Made by a program: the position numbers and the translations under genes. This document shows positions 26,694-35,614 of a DNA stretch of 64,000 nt, piece after piece. The DNA is taken from contig NZ_CP049910.1 in assembly GCF_011305995.1 (NCBI RefSeq), forward strand, positions 5,156,001 through 5,220,000. Reading direction: 5' to 3'. Numbering within the stretch: position 1 is the stretch's first letter; the number at the start of each line of letters is the position of its first letter. The stretch comes from Diaphorobacter sp. HDW4A (GTDB lineage Bacteria > Pseudomonadota > Gammaproteobacteria > Burkholderiales > Burkholderiaceae_C). A model generated the notes under the pieces. The model had not been told where the DNA came from. It worked only from the letters and a program-made list of their open reading frames with translations, and ran no database searches.

Positions 26694-29600
26694 ATGACCA
26701 AGAACCCGCAAGCGCACATCGATGCCGCCATTGCGAAAGGCGGCAAGTCCAAAGAGAGCAAAGAGACCAAGGAAGACGCCACAACAGTTGAGCGCCATTC
26801 GCCCGGCCAGGCCTGCTCACCGCGTGCTGTCGTGCCCGAGTCTGGCTTTGGCGTATTCGAGGCGACGGGCGCTCTGGTGCTCGGCGGCTCGGTGCAGACG
26901 GATTTCTCGTTACCGGGCGCCTTACCCCTTGTCTGGCAGCGCCGCTACAGCAGCTACACCGATGCGGCGCAAGGCGGCGTCTGCGGTGTGCTCGGCCATG
27001 GCTGGCGCACGCCGCTGGAGCTGCGTCTCGAAGTGAAGGCGCAGACCTGCGTGCTGCATGACGTCGATGGCCGCAGCATCCATTTCGATGCGCTGGCGGC
27101 GGGCGAGAGCCACTACAGCGCCAGCGAAGACCTGTGGCTGCTGCGCTCGAGTGGCAATCCGGCGCAGGTCTCCGAGTGGTACGCATCGACCGAGCAGCGC
27201 CGCTTTGCCCATCTGCCCAAGGAGATGGTGTGCAGGCCGCATGTGGTTTTTACGGGCCACGGCAATGGCGACGAACTCTGGGCCTTCGCGCCTGCCAACC
27301 GCAAGGCGCTGGAGAGCGGTGATGAAGCGGCGCCTGGTGACGAATGGCAACTGTTGGGACGCATCGACCGACTCGGCCGCATTCAGCGCTATCGCTATGG
27401 CATGGTGTCCGGTGCCATGCGCATCGTGGCCATGCAGGATGGTGTGGGCCGTTGCTATCGCCTGCACTACGAACAGGTGCGCGCGCCGCGCCCCGAGCCG
27501 CGCTATCCGTCAGGCCACTTCTGGCAGGCAGACAGCGGCGTGCGGCTCACCAAGGTCGAGCTGTTGGGAACGCCCGAAGCCTTCAATGTGCTCGATCCTG
27601 AACTGCTGGTGCGCTATGTCTACAGCGCCGAAGGAGACCTCGTCGAAGTGCGCAACGCGCGGGAGGAAAGCGTGCAGCGCTATGCCTGGCGCAACCATCT
27701 GCTCACCATGCATCAGGAGCGCGGCGGTCCTGAGCACCATTACCGCTACGAGCGCAACGAGCCTGGAGCGCGCGTCGCCGAGCAGCGTAGCCAGCAGGGG
27801 CTCACCCGCCACTTCAGCTACCAGACACTGCCTGCCGACGAGGACCAGTTGCCACGCACCAAGACGGTGGTGACTGACAGCTTCAAGCGCAGCAACGGTC
27901 ATCTTTTCAAGGGCGCTGGAGGTCTGGCGCGCATTGCGGAACACGCGCGCGCGGACGGCAGCACGGTGCGCTGGGCGCATGACGCGCATGGCCGGCTGAT
28001 CTCCTTCACCGATGCGCAGGGCCGCACCACACATCTGTGGCCGAACGCGATGGGTCTCACCACCTTCGTGCAGCATCCTGACGGCAGTGAAACTCGCAAC
28101 GAATGGGATGCGGCGACGGGCTTGTTGCAAAGCGTCTCCGACCCGGAAGGCCGCAGCACGCGATACCACTACGACGCTTGGCACCGTCTGGAGCGCATCA
28201 CGCGCGCTGATGACAGCGTGGAGCGGCGCGTCTATCCCGAGCCGTCCGCCGACAGGTTGATCGCTCACCTGCCATCGCAGATCACCGATGGCGCGGGTGG
28301 CACGACGCGCTTTGTGCATACACGCGAAGGACTGCTTGAGCGACTCAGCGATGCCACCGGAAACACCACGCAGTTCGAGCATGACGCCAAGGGGAGGCTG
28401 ACCGCGAAGATCAATCCGCTTGCCGAGGTCGAGCGCTACGAGTACGACCCCCGTGGCCTGCTCGTCGCGGTGCATCTGGCCAGCGGCGTGAGTCACCATT
28501 GCACGCGTGATGTCTGTGGGCGCGTGGAGGGAGAAAGCGTGTCGGGCAACGCCACGTCGGAAGCGGCTCTGCGCAGCGCAGGCGACGTGCAGATCGAGTA
28601 CGACCTGTGGGGCCGCATCATGCACCGCGAACATGCGGGCACTTCCATGAAATGGAGCTACGACGACGCAGGCCGTTTGACCACCTGCACCAACGAGAAC
28701 GGCGACACGTTGCGGCTGCAGTGGGATGAGATGGATCGTCTGGTGCATGAGATCGGGTTTGATCTGCGCACTGTCGAGTACCGATACGGCGCTGGTGGGC
28801 GCCTGCTTGAATGCATCGACGGCAGCGTGGAGGACCATGACCGCGAGGCGCGCACCATTCGCCATGAATGGAATGTGGCGGACAGAATTGCCGCCATCCA
28901 TCATCCCGCGAATACCGACAGCGCCGCGTTCACCACGCGGTTCGAATGGAACCGCACCGGCGAGATGCTCGCGGCCAGCAGCTGGATTGCGAGCACTTCC
29001 AGCGTCAGCAGCAAGAGCGCCGAAAGGCTTACCAGCCGCATTGAATGGCGCCGTGACCCAATGGGACGAGTGACCGAAGAAACACAGCAGCTCTTCGACG
29101 GAGATACCGGCAAGCCTGAGTTCGAATATCGAATCTCTCATGTGCTCGACGGGCAAGGACGGCGCATTGCCAGCGAGCTGGGCGATTTGGGCGCAGTGGG
29201 TTTTGCGCTGAATGCTGCGGGCGCATTGCAGATCCTCGCGTGGAATCGCAAACCGCAGATTGATTTCGAGCGTGATGAGCTACAGCGCGAGACGGTGCGC
29301 CATCTGACGACCGCGGGCATTCATCGACAGATCGACTGGAACGCTGCAGGTCTGTGGCAAAACGTGGAATGGGTGGGCGATGCACTCTCGCCCTCCACCG
29401 CCGATGTCGCGGCCTCCGCGATTCGCGCGCGCCAGTATCTCTATGACCACGCGGGTCGCATGCTCGCCATCCACAGCGATGTGGGTACGAGCCGCTTTGC
29501 CTACGACGCGCACGGTCGCCTGATCGCATCGCATACACCGCAGGCGGGCGCGCAGCGCTGGTCGTTCGACGCATCCGGAAATCGCTTGCCGCAGCCATCG

Positions 29601-30728
29601 GATGTGATGACCGCCACGCATGCCGACGATCTGGAAGCGGAATCCGCCTGCGCGGACGATGACCTCGTAATGCAGGATGCGGCGCGTCGCCCGGAATCCG
29701 AACTCGCACACACCACACGCTGGGCCGGTGGGCGCGTGGATTACTACACCAATGCGCACGACCGGCGCAGCGAGGATGCACGTCTGTGCTTCTGCTACGA
29801 CAGCCGAAGCAACCGCACGCGTGTGCTTGATTTGCACAATGGTCATGCCGTGCGTCTGCATTACGACGCTGCGAATCGTCTTGTCGCAGCCAAGGGTATG
29901 AACGCTCTGGGCGAGCCATTCGATCAGCAATACCGCCATGATGCGCTGGGCCGGTGTGTGGCGATCATGCGTCGCGACACCAATGGCAAGGTCATCGGTG
30001 CTGAATATTTCGGTTGGGACGAAACACGGTTGGTGCACATCGAGCGCCATGCGGAGCGTGCGAGCGAGAAGAGTGAGGCGCTGCACGTCGTGCACACTGT
30101 CTACGAGCCCGGCACGCTCACGCCGCTGGTGCAATTGGCGAAGGGGCAGGCCATGCCCGTGGTGGTGCTTGCCGAGAAGCCTGTCGACATCAAGCCGCAA
30201 GCCAAGGACGTTTCGCCTCGTCAGGACATGCGCGAGATGCTCAGACATCTCGAAGATCTGGACGCGCGCATCAAGGCACGCCTCGAGGCAGACAGCGGCC
30301 AGTGCGCGAGCCATCAGGCGTTTCTGGTCCGTCAGGTCAAGGCAGGGCAGTCGGCGTTGCAACGTGTGGATGTGGACGCAGAGGTGGAGATCGATTCCTC
30401 TGCCGAAGTGCAGATCCGGCATGTGCTGAACGATCACACCGGAAGTCCCGTCGCGCTGGTCGATGCCAAGGGCGCCGTGCTCTGGGCGTTGCAGCAGGAC
30501 CCGTGGGGTCATGATTGCGCGCAGCACAATCCGCTGCGGCTGTGGCAGCCGTTGCGTGCTATGGGGCGCTATCTGGATGAGTCCACAGCGCTGCAGATCG
30601 ATGGGGTGGGCCGTGGCTACGACGCCCGCTTGGGTGCATTCATCAACACGGGGCCGCGTCGTTTGGCAACGGATGCGATGGCCCCGCCATTTCAACCCGT
30701 TGGCGTGGCACGGGTGCGCCTCTCTTAG
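26694..30728 (+). CDS. RHS-repeat protein lacking a C-terminal toxin domain
   Basis: A 1344-residue RHS/YD-repeat protein. A short charged N-terminus leads to a DUF6531-type entry (ATGALVLGGSVQTDFSLPG, WQRRYSS), then many YD repeats such as YDAWHRLERITRAD and YDPRGLLVAV. The end of the core is degenerate. Instead of the usual GLHYNRxRYYDP and DPIGL signature it reads ALQIDGVGRGYDARLGAFINTGPRR and stops within about 25 residues. No variable effector domain follows. There is no PAAR motif, VgrG or immunity gene nearby. A GGAGGG site supports ATG 26694. It ends one base before the opposing NlpC/P60 gene. Confidence 0.85.
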   Translation: MTKNPQAHIDAAIAKGGKSKESKETKEDATTVERHSPGQACSPRAVVPESGFGVFEATGALVLGGSVQTDFSLPGALPLVWQRRYSSYTDAAQGGVCGVLGHGWRTPLELRLEVKAQTCVLHDVDGRSIHFDALAAGESHYSASEDLWLLRSSGNPAQVSEWYASTEQRRFAHLPKEMVCRPHVVFTGHGNGDELWAFAPANRKALESGDEAAPGDEWQLLGRIDRLGRIQRYRYGMVSGAMRIVAMQDGVGRCYRLHYEQVRAPRPEPRYPSGHFWQADSGVRLTKVELLGTPEAFNVLDPELLVRYVYSAEGDLVEVRNAREESVQRYAWRNHLLTMHQERGGPEHHYRYERNEPGARVAEQRSQQGLTRHFSYQTLPADEDQLPRTKTVVTDSFKRSNGHLFKGAGGLARIAEHARADGSTVRWAHDAHGRLISFTDAQGRTTHLWPNAMGLTTFVQHPDGSETRNEWDAATGLLQSVSDPEGRSTRYHYDAWHRLERITRADDSVERRVYPEPSADRLIAHLPSQITDGAGGTTRFVHTREGLLERLSDATGNTTQFEHDAKGRLTAKINPLAEVERYEYDPRGLLVAVHLASGVSHHCTRDVCGRVEGESVSGNATSEAALRSAGDVQIEYDLWGRIMHREHAGTSMKWSYDDAGRLTTCTNENGDTLRLQWDEMDRLVHEIGFDLRTVEYRYGAGGRLLECIDGSVEDHDREARTIRHEWNVADRIAAIHHPANTDSAAFTTRFEWNRTGEMLAASSWIASTSSVSSKSAERLTSRIEWRRDPMGRVTEETQQLFDGDTGKPEFEYRISHVLDGQGRRIASELGDLGAVGFALNAAGALQILAWNRKPQIDFERDELQRETVRHLTTAGIHRQIDWNAAGLWQNVEWVGDALSPSTADVAASAIRARQYLYDHAGRMLAIHSDVGTSRFAYDAHGRLIASHTPQAGAQRWSFDASGNRLPQPSDVMTATHADDLEAESACADDDLVMQDAARRPESELAHTTRWAGGRVDYYTNAHDRRSEDARLCFCYDSRSNRTRVLDLHNGHAVRLHYDAANRLVAAKGMNALGEPFDQQYRHDALGRCVAIMRRDTNGKVIGAEYFGWDETRLVHIERHAERASEKSEALHVVHTVYEPGTLTPLVQLAKGQAMPVVVLAEKPVDIKPQAKDVSPRQDMREMLRHLEDLDARIKARLEADSGQCASHQAFLVRQVKAGQSALQRVDVDAEVEIDSSAEVQIRHVLNDHTGSPVALVDAKGAVLWALQQDPWGHDCAQHNPLRLWQPLRAMGRYLDESTALQIDGVGRGYDARLGAFINTGPRRLATDAMAPPFQPVGVARVRLS

Positions 30729-30729
30729 C

Positions 30730-31221
30730 CTAGAAGCGTCGGAAGGCCGTAGGTTGCTTGGACCAGTAGGTCGAGCTCAGCGAATCGAGCCGTACTGTCC
30801 CGCCTGTGGATGGTGCGTGCACGAAGCGACCTTCGCCCACATAGATGCCGGCATGCGTGGGCGTGCCGCGTCCGAACACCACGAGGTCGCCGACGCGCAG
30901 ATCGCTCTTCGAAATCGCCTTGCCGAATTCGTCGAGCTGCGCGACGGTGCGTGGGGGGGATACGCCTGCGCGGCTTCGGTAGACATAGCCGATGAGGCCG
31001 CTGCAGTCGAAACCGCTGTCGGGGGTGTTGCCACCGTAGCGGTAGGGGGTGCCGACCAAGCCCATCGCGTGGATGGCGATGTCGTCGGCTTGCTCGGTGG
31101 AGAGGCGGGAGATGCCTTGGCCTGGCGTGCGGGAAGTCTGTTTTGGACTGGGGGTGGAGCTGCACGCGGCCAGCAGGACGGCTGTTGCTACGGTGAGGCA
31201 CAGGCTGTGGAGGGCTCGCAT
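30730..31221 (-). CDS. NlpC/P60 (C40) peptidoglycan peptidase, lipoprotein
   Basis: Cell-wall hydrolase of 163 residues. The N-terminus is a lipoprotein signal with lipobox LLAAC, so it should be anchored in the outer membrane. The NlpC/P60 domain (about 45-160) has the catalytic cysteine in DSGFDCSGLIGYVY and the histidine in THAGIYVGEGRFVHAP. These enzymes cut the D-Glu-mDAP bond of stem peptides. The start at 31221 was chosen to give a complete lipobox. It is convergent with the RHS gene, with stops one base apart. Confidence 0.92.
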   Translation of the reverse strand: MRALHSLCLTVATAVLLAACSSTPSPKQTSRTPGQGISRLSTEQADDIAIHAMGLVGTPYRYGGNTPDSGFDCSGLIGYVYRSRAGVSPPRTVAQLDEFGKAISKSDLRVGDLVVFGRGTPTHAGIYVGEGRFVHAPSTGGTVRLDSLSSTYWSKQPTAFRRF

Positions 31222-31590
31222 GGGGCTTAGGGTAGCAGCTATGGGAATAATTCCCAAGTTGCTTGAGCTGTTCGATATTGCTGTGTGCTGTGGCGACGGG
31301 CTGCTGGGTGTTCATTTCTCGGAGCCGGGAGTTCCGCCCGGCGTCGGAGTCATGCCGCAAAAGTGACCTGAAGAGGTGTGTTCGGCACGTTGCTTTGCTT
31401 CGCTCGTGCTGCATCTCGCTGTGCGCGAGATGCACGTGCGCCTGAGGCACGCCTTGTGGGCGCGGGGCTCTGCTGGACGCTTGTGGCATTCGATGGGTTT
31501 GGTCTTGTGGACCGCGCCGGTCGCAGAGTCTGTGGTGCGCTTGTCAGCGGGGTGCTGCTGACAGGCGCATCTTTTTTCACGCTGAGTTGA
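31222..31590. other. 369-bp gap between NlpC/P60 and leuA
   Basis: It contains a perfect 10-bp hairpin at 31410-31434 (tgcatctcgc/gcgagatgca) and an inverted repeat tgtcagc/gctgaca near 31545-31563 just after the leuA stop. A 97-codon frame on the - strand is of biased composition and was not accepted as a gene. Confidence 0.4.
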
Positions 31591-33285
31591 TCAGGCCGAT
31601 TCTGTTTCTGTCTGGCGTGCATGTTCCGCATTGCCACGGGCATTCAGGCGGTTGGCTACGCTCACTACGGCTTGTACGGAGGCGGTCATGATGTTGTGGC
31701 TCATGCCTGCTCCGAAGGTGGAACCGGCTACGCCTTCCATCGCGGCTTCGATGATGGCAAGGGCTTGGGCGTTGGCACCGCTGCCTGTTGCGCGTTCTTC
31801 GTAGTGGTCCACGCGCAAGGGCAAGCCGAGGGCATCTACCGTGGCGGCGATGGGGCCGTTGCCTTCGCCTTGCAGGGTCTGGCGCACGCCGTTGATCGTC
31901 ACGTCGAGCTCGATGCTGTGGCCGTCATTGGTCACGCGGTGGGCGTGGCAGATGATCGCCGCGGGGCTGGTGAGGGTGGCGAGGTAGGTGGTGTCGAACA
32001 GGGTCCAGAGTGCGTCGCCGGTCATCTCGGTTTCGTTGCTGTCGGTCTGGCGTTGGACCATGGCGCTGAATTCGACCTGCATGCGGCGCGGCATCACCAC
32101 GCCATGTTCGCGCTCCATGAGGAAGGAGATGCCGCCCTTGCCCGATTGGCTGTTCACGCGGATCACACTGTCATACGTGCGGCCGAGGTCGGCGGGGTCG
32201 ATGGGGAGGTAGGGCACCTCCCAGATCGCCTTGGGGTCCTGCGCGGCGAAGCCCTTCTTGATCGCATCCTGATGCGAGCCGGAAAATGCGGTGAACACGA
32301 GGTCACCGGCATAGGGGTGGCGCGGGTGCACGGGCAGCGAGGTGCATTCTTCGGCGATGCGCGCGACGCCGGTGATGTCGGAGAAGTCGAGCTTTGGGTG
32401 CACGCCCTGCGTGTACATGTTGAGCGCGAGCGTGACGATGTCCACGTTGCCGCAGCGTTCGCCGTTGCCGAAGAGACAGCCTTCCACGCGGTCGGCACCG
32501 GCCATGATCGCGAACTCAGTGGCGGCCACGCCGGTGCCGCGGTCGTTGTGTGGGTGCACGGAGAGCACGACGTGTTCACGCGGAACGAGGTGGCGGTGCA
32601 TCCATTCGATCTGGTCGGCGAACACGTTGGCGGTGGCGTTTTCCACCGTCGTCGGCAGGTTGATGATGATCTTGCGGTGGGCGTTCACTCCCCAGGCTTC
32701 GATGGCGGTCTGGCAGGCCTGCAAGGAGACATCGAGCTCGGCGCTGCTGAAGGTCTCGGGCGAATACTGCAAGATCCACTCGGTCTCGGGATGCTTGTCG
32801 GACTGCTTCTTGAAGTGCGAGACATGATGCTTCACGAGCTCCATCACCTGCGGCACTTCCATGTTGAAGACGATCTTGCGCCATGCGGGTGCGACGGCGT
32901 TGTAGATGTGGACGATGGCGCGCTTGGCACCTTGCACGGCTTCCACTGTGCGGTCGATGAGGTCTTCGCGCGACTGCGTCATCACCATGATGGTCACGTC
33001 ATCGGGGATCAGGTTCTCGTCGATCAAGCGGCGCACGAAGTCGAAATCGGTCTGCGATGCGGCGGGAAAACCCACCTCGATCTGCTTGAAGCCGATGCGC
33101 ACAAGCTCCTTGTAGAGTGCCATCTTGCGCTCGCCGTTCATCGGCTCGAAGAGCGCCTGGTTGCCGTCGCGCAAGTCGGTGGAAAGCCAGATCGGCGCTT
33201 GCGTGATGGTCTTGCCGGGCCAGGTGCGGTCGGCCAAGGCGATGGGGGCAAACGGTTGGTACTTGCTGGAAGGGTTGGAAATCAT
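31591..33285 (-). CDS. leuA: 2-isopropylmalate synthase, type 2 (yeast/actinobacterial type)
   Basis: Commits 2-oxoisovalerate and acetyl-CoA to leucine synthesis. The 564-residue product starts SSKYQPFAPIALADRTWPG and has the catalytic TDLRDGNQAL, the metal motif SVHPHNDRGTG, and the C-terminal allosteric domain (VTINGVRQTLQGEGNGP) that gives leucine feedback. Length and sequence fit the LeuA2 group rather than the roughly 510-residue proteobacterial LeuA. GGAG upstream supports ATG 33285. The gene is preceded by a Leu-codon-rich leader peptide (33530-33619), so it is probably controlled by attenuation as well as feedback. No other leu or ilv genes are in the window. Confidence 0.94.
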   Translation of the reverse strand: MISNPSSKYQPFAPIALADRTWPGKTITQAPIWLSTDLRDGNQALFEPMNGERKMALYKELVRIGFKQIEVGFPAASQTDFDFVRRLIDENLIPDDVTIMVMTQSREDLIDRTVEAVQGAKRAIVHIYNAVAPAWRKIVFNMEVPQVMELVKHHVSHFKKQSDKHPETEWILQYSPETFSSAELDVSLQACQTAIEAWGVNAHRKIIINLPTTVENATANVFADQIEWMHRHLVPREHVVLSVHPHNDRGTGVAATEFAIMAGADRVEGCLFGNGERCGNVDIVTLALNMYTQGVHPKLDFSDITGVARIAEECTSLPVHPRHPYAGDLVFTAFSGSHQDAIKKGFAAQDPKAIWEVPYLPIDPADLGRTYDSVIRVNSQSGKGGISFLMEREHGVVMPRRMQVEFSAMVQRQTDSNETEMTGDALWTLFDTTYLATLTSPAAIICHAHRVTNDGHSIELDVTINGVRQTLQGEGNGPIAATVDALGLPLRVDHYEERATGSGANAQALAIIEAAMEGVAGSTFGAGMSHNIMTASVQAVVSVANRLNARGNAEHARQTETESA

Positions 33286-33366
33286 GTTCGGCTCCACATT
33301 GGGTGGTGTGTGCCGCGCCTCATATTCCTTGTGAGAAGGCGCGCAATGCACAACGGGTCAATCGAG

Positions 33367-33396
33367 GGTTCTTTGAAGCAAAAGAAACAAAGAACC
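33367..33396. promoter_or_regulatory. stem-loop in leuA leader
   Basis: The 8-bp inverted repeat ggttcttt/aaagaacc lies between the leader peptide and leuA. On the leuA sense strand its loop is U-rich (uguuucuuuug). Upstream is a GC-rich pairing at 33420-33454 (tgcaggcg against cgccctgca). They may be alternative folds of an attenuator; no classical terminator could be fixed. Confidence 0.4.
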
Positions 33397-33529
33397 GGAA
33401 ATCGAATGACGTCCCCTGCCGCCCTGCACGCTCGATCAATCGAAACTGCAGGCGGGTGTGTGGGCCGGGGTCAGGGGGAAGTCGGTGTTGCGCTGAGAGG
33501 AACCGAAGGTGCTATTGATTCTTCGGTCT

Positions 33530-33619
33530 TCAGGCAACGGAGCGCATGCACGCAAGCAGACCCCGGTCAAGCACTAGGCTTAGACTTAGGGTGTTTAGTA
33601 GCTGCTGATTGCGTTGCAT
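33530..33619 (-). CDS. leuL: leucine-rich leader peptide of leuA (attenuator)
   Basis: A 29-codon ORF begins ATG CAA CGC and ends TGA, 244 bp before leuA on the same strand. It holds eight leucines, including two adjacent pairs (residues 7-8 and 21-22) and an alternating Leu-Ser-Leu-Ser-Leu run. Five of the eight use CTA, a very rare codon in this high-GC DNA. That is the expected design of a ribosome-stalling leucine sensor, like enterobacterial leuL and actinobacterial leuA leaders. The possible -10 box TACTAT lies nine bases before the ATG with no ribosome site, so the message may be leaderless. The composition is seen directly; attenuation is inferred. Confidence 0.72.
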   Translation of the reverse strand: MQRNQQLLNTLSLSLVLDRGLLACMRSVA

Positions 33620-33711
33620 ATGCGAAAAATAGTAGCACGGTTTTTTCGAATCACGCAAATCGAATGACCTGCATCATGTGCCGGGCTTTCACGCCATGGG
33701 CGTTCCGCTGG

Positions 33712-34140
33712 TCACTTTCGCGGCGCGAGCATCGCCATCGTGAGGCGTGATATGCAGGTCAGTTCGCCGTCTTCGTTCACCATCTCGATAGCCCAGACTT
33801 GGGTGGTCTTGCCGATATGCACTGGCCGCGCCGTACCGGTCACCCAGCCGCTGCGGGCGGATTTGAGGTGGTTGGCGTTGATGTCCAGCCCCACCGCGCC
33901 CCAGCCTTCGGGTGCGGCGTAGAAGGCACCTAGCGAGCCCAGCGACTCGGCCAGCACCACGCTGACGCCGCCGTGGAGCAGTCCGAACGGTTGCTTGGTG
34001 CGCTCATCGACCGGCACGCGGCCACGAATGTAGTCGTCGCCCACTTCCACGATTTCAATGCCCAGATGGCTTGTCGCCGTGTCTTCGCCCGTGCGGTTGG
34101 CGATCTCGAGGGTAAAGGGTTTTTTCCAAATGTTTGCCAT
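33712..34140 (-). CDS. PaaI-family hotdog thioesterase
   Basis: Acyl-CoA thioesterase of 142 residues with a single hotdog domain. The active-site stretch PFGLLHGGVSVVLAESLGS has the HGG motif and the Glu that follows in this family, and GRVPVDERTKQ precedes it. Members hydrolyse aromatic or medium-chain acyl-CoA esters, often 1,4-dihydroxy-2-naphthoyl-CoA or phenylacetyl-CoA derivatives. ATG 34140 gives the family length; the frame is open a further 33 codons. It is upstream of the leuA leader but separated by the leader promoter. Confidence 0.85.
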   Translation of the reverse strand: MANIWKKPFTLEIANRTGEDTATSHLGIEIVEVGDDYIRGRVPVDERTKQPFGLLHGGVSVVLAESLGSLGAFYAAPEGWGAVGLDINANHLKSARSGWVTGTARPVHIGKTTQVWAIEMVNEDGELTCISRLTMAMLAPRK

Positions 34141-34396
34141 GGCGACAATTGGAGAGGCGCGGAAAGTCGTTCTCACATCATTTACTGAACGGGTGTGCGG
34201 GTTTGGCGTGAAACGCGAATCTTTTGGCGCATCTGGCAACCCAAAGCGTCTCAGAATCGCGGCTTCCTCAGGAAATTAACAAATATTCACCATTGTTGAT
34301 GTGTGTCACGTTTGAGCGGCGTTGAGTGTCCGCGCGCGGCAGCAGATACGGGCCTTGTCAAGGAGGCACCAGGTGAAGGTTCAGGAGTCCAGTTTC

Positions 34397-35554
34397 ATGC
34401 AACGTCGCCAATTTGTTTCGCTCGCATCCGGTGTGCTCGCCTTGTCGGCTGCTCCCGCCTTCATTCGCAGCGCCGCCGCGCAGGAAGTGCCCGGCCTCAA
34501 TGCCAAGTCGGTGACGATCGGTTGTTCCGCCGCCATGAGCGGCCCGCTGGTCAGCTTTGGCAACGACATCTCGCAGGGCGCGGGTGCGGCGTTCGCGCAG
34601 ATCAATGCGCAGGGCGGCGTGCATGGCCGTGGCATTCAGCTTCAGATGATGGACGACGCCTATGTGCCCGACCGCACGCTCAGCAACGTCAAGCAGATGC
34701 TCAGCGGCGGCTCGGCGCTCGCGTTGCTGTCCTGCGTAGGGACGCCCAATAACACGGCAATTCTTCCGCTGATCGAGGAGGCTGGCATTCCGTACGTGGC
34801 ACCGGTCACAGGGGCATCGTCGCTGCGCAAGGGCGCGCGCAATGTATTCCACGTGCGCGCCAGCTACACCGATGAGGTGCAGCGATTGGTCAAGCGCCTC
34901 GCGGGCATGGGCCTCAAGGGTATCGGCGTGATCTATCAGGACAACGGCTACGGCAAGGAAGCACTGGCTGACGCTCAGCGCACGCTTGACGGCCTCGGCA
35001 TGAAGACTGCCGTGGAGGCTGCCGTGGCCACCGATGGTTCCAATCTGAAGGACGTGTTTGCCAAGGTGTCAGCAGGTCGCCCCTCGGCGGTGCTGCTGGC
35101 GACGGCTGGTGCGGTGTCGGTGGATCTGGTGCGTGGCATGAAGAAGCATGTGCCCGGCGTGCTGCTTGCCGGCCTGTCGGTGACCATGCCCGGCGATGCG
35201 CTTGCCAAGCTCGGCGAGGATGGCAGTGGCCTCGCACTGACCATGATCGTGCCTGATCCCAACCGCCCACGCATCCAGCTCGTGCGCGACTATCAAGCCG
35301 CCATGCGCGCCAAGGGCCACAACGAGTTCTCGCAGGGCAGCCTCGAGGCCTACGTCAACGCCCGCGTGCTCGCCGAAGGTCTGGATCGTGCAGGCAAGGA
35401 GCCGACGCCCGCCAAGCTGCGCTCTGCATTGGCCAGCATCAAGAACCTGGATCTGGGCGGCTTCGTGGTCGACTACAGCGGCCAGTCGCCGTATGTGGGC
35501 TCGCGCTTCATCGACCTCGGCGTGATGGGCAACACGGGGCGTTTCATCGGCTGA
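34397..35554 (+). CDS. ABC-type branched-chain amino-acid/amide substrate-binding protein
   Basis: Periplasmic binding protein of the Leu/Ile/Val group (Peripla_BP_6), 385 residues. The N-terminus MQRRQFVSLASG resembles a Tat signal, ending RSAAAQEV. The mature part has VTIGCSAAMSGPLVSFG, GGVHGRGIQLQMMDDAY and IYQDNGYGKEAL. The ligand may be an amino acid, urea, an amide or an aromatic acid. No LivHMGF permease or ATPase genes are adjacent, so it is an orphan here. AGGAG precedes ATG 34397. A bidirectional terminator follows. Confidence 0.9.
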   Translation: MQRRQFVSLASGVLALSAAPAFIRSAAAQEVPGLNAKSVTIGCSAAMSGPLVSFGNDISQGAGAAFAQINAQGGVHGRGIQLQMMDDAYVPDRTLSNVKQMLSGGSALALLSCVGTPNNTAILPLIEEAGIPYVAPVTGASSLRKGARNVFHVRASYTDEVQRLVKRLAGMGLKGIGVIYQDNGYGKEALADAQRTLDGLGMKTAVEAAVATDGSNLKDVFAKVSAGRPSAVLLATAGAVSVDLVRGMKKHVPGVLLAGLSVTMPGDALAKLGEDGSGLALTMIVPDPNRPRIQLVRDYQAAMRAKGHNEFSQGSLEAYVNARVLAEGLDRAGKEPTPAKLRSALASIKNLDLGGFVVDYSGQSPYVGSRFIDLGVMGNTGRFIG

Positions 35555-35578
35555 TTGCTTCCCGCCGCGATCATGAAA

Positions 35579-35600
35579 AAGGGCACCCTCGGGTGCCCTT
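35579..35600. terminator. bidirectional terminator between binding protein and CoA hydrolase genes
   Basis: A perfect 10-bp stem aagggcaccc/gggtgccctt with a 2-base loop lies between two convergent genes. Confidence 0.85.
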
Positions 35601-35614
35601 GTCGTTTGCGTTGA

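Noticed and set aside
31350..31643. A 97-codon - strand frame overlapping the leuA 3' end.
   Set aside because: Biased Arg/Ala/Pro/Ser composition, no ribosome site and no recognisable motif.
31621..33750. A 709-codon open frame antisense to leuA and across its leader.
   Set aside because: It is a shadow of leuA; the opposite strand encodes a complete, well-conserved enzyme.
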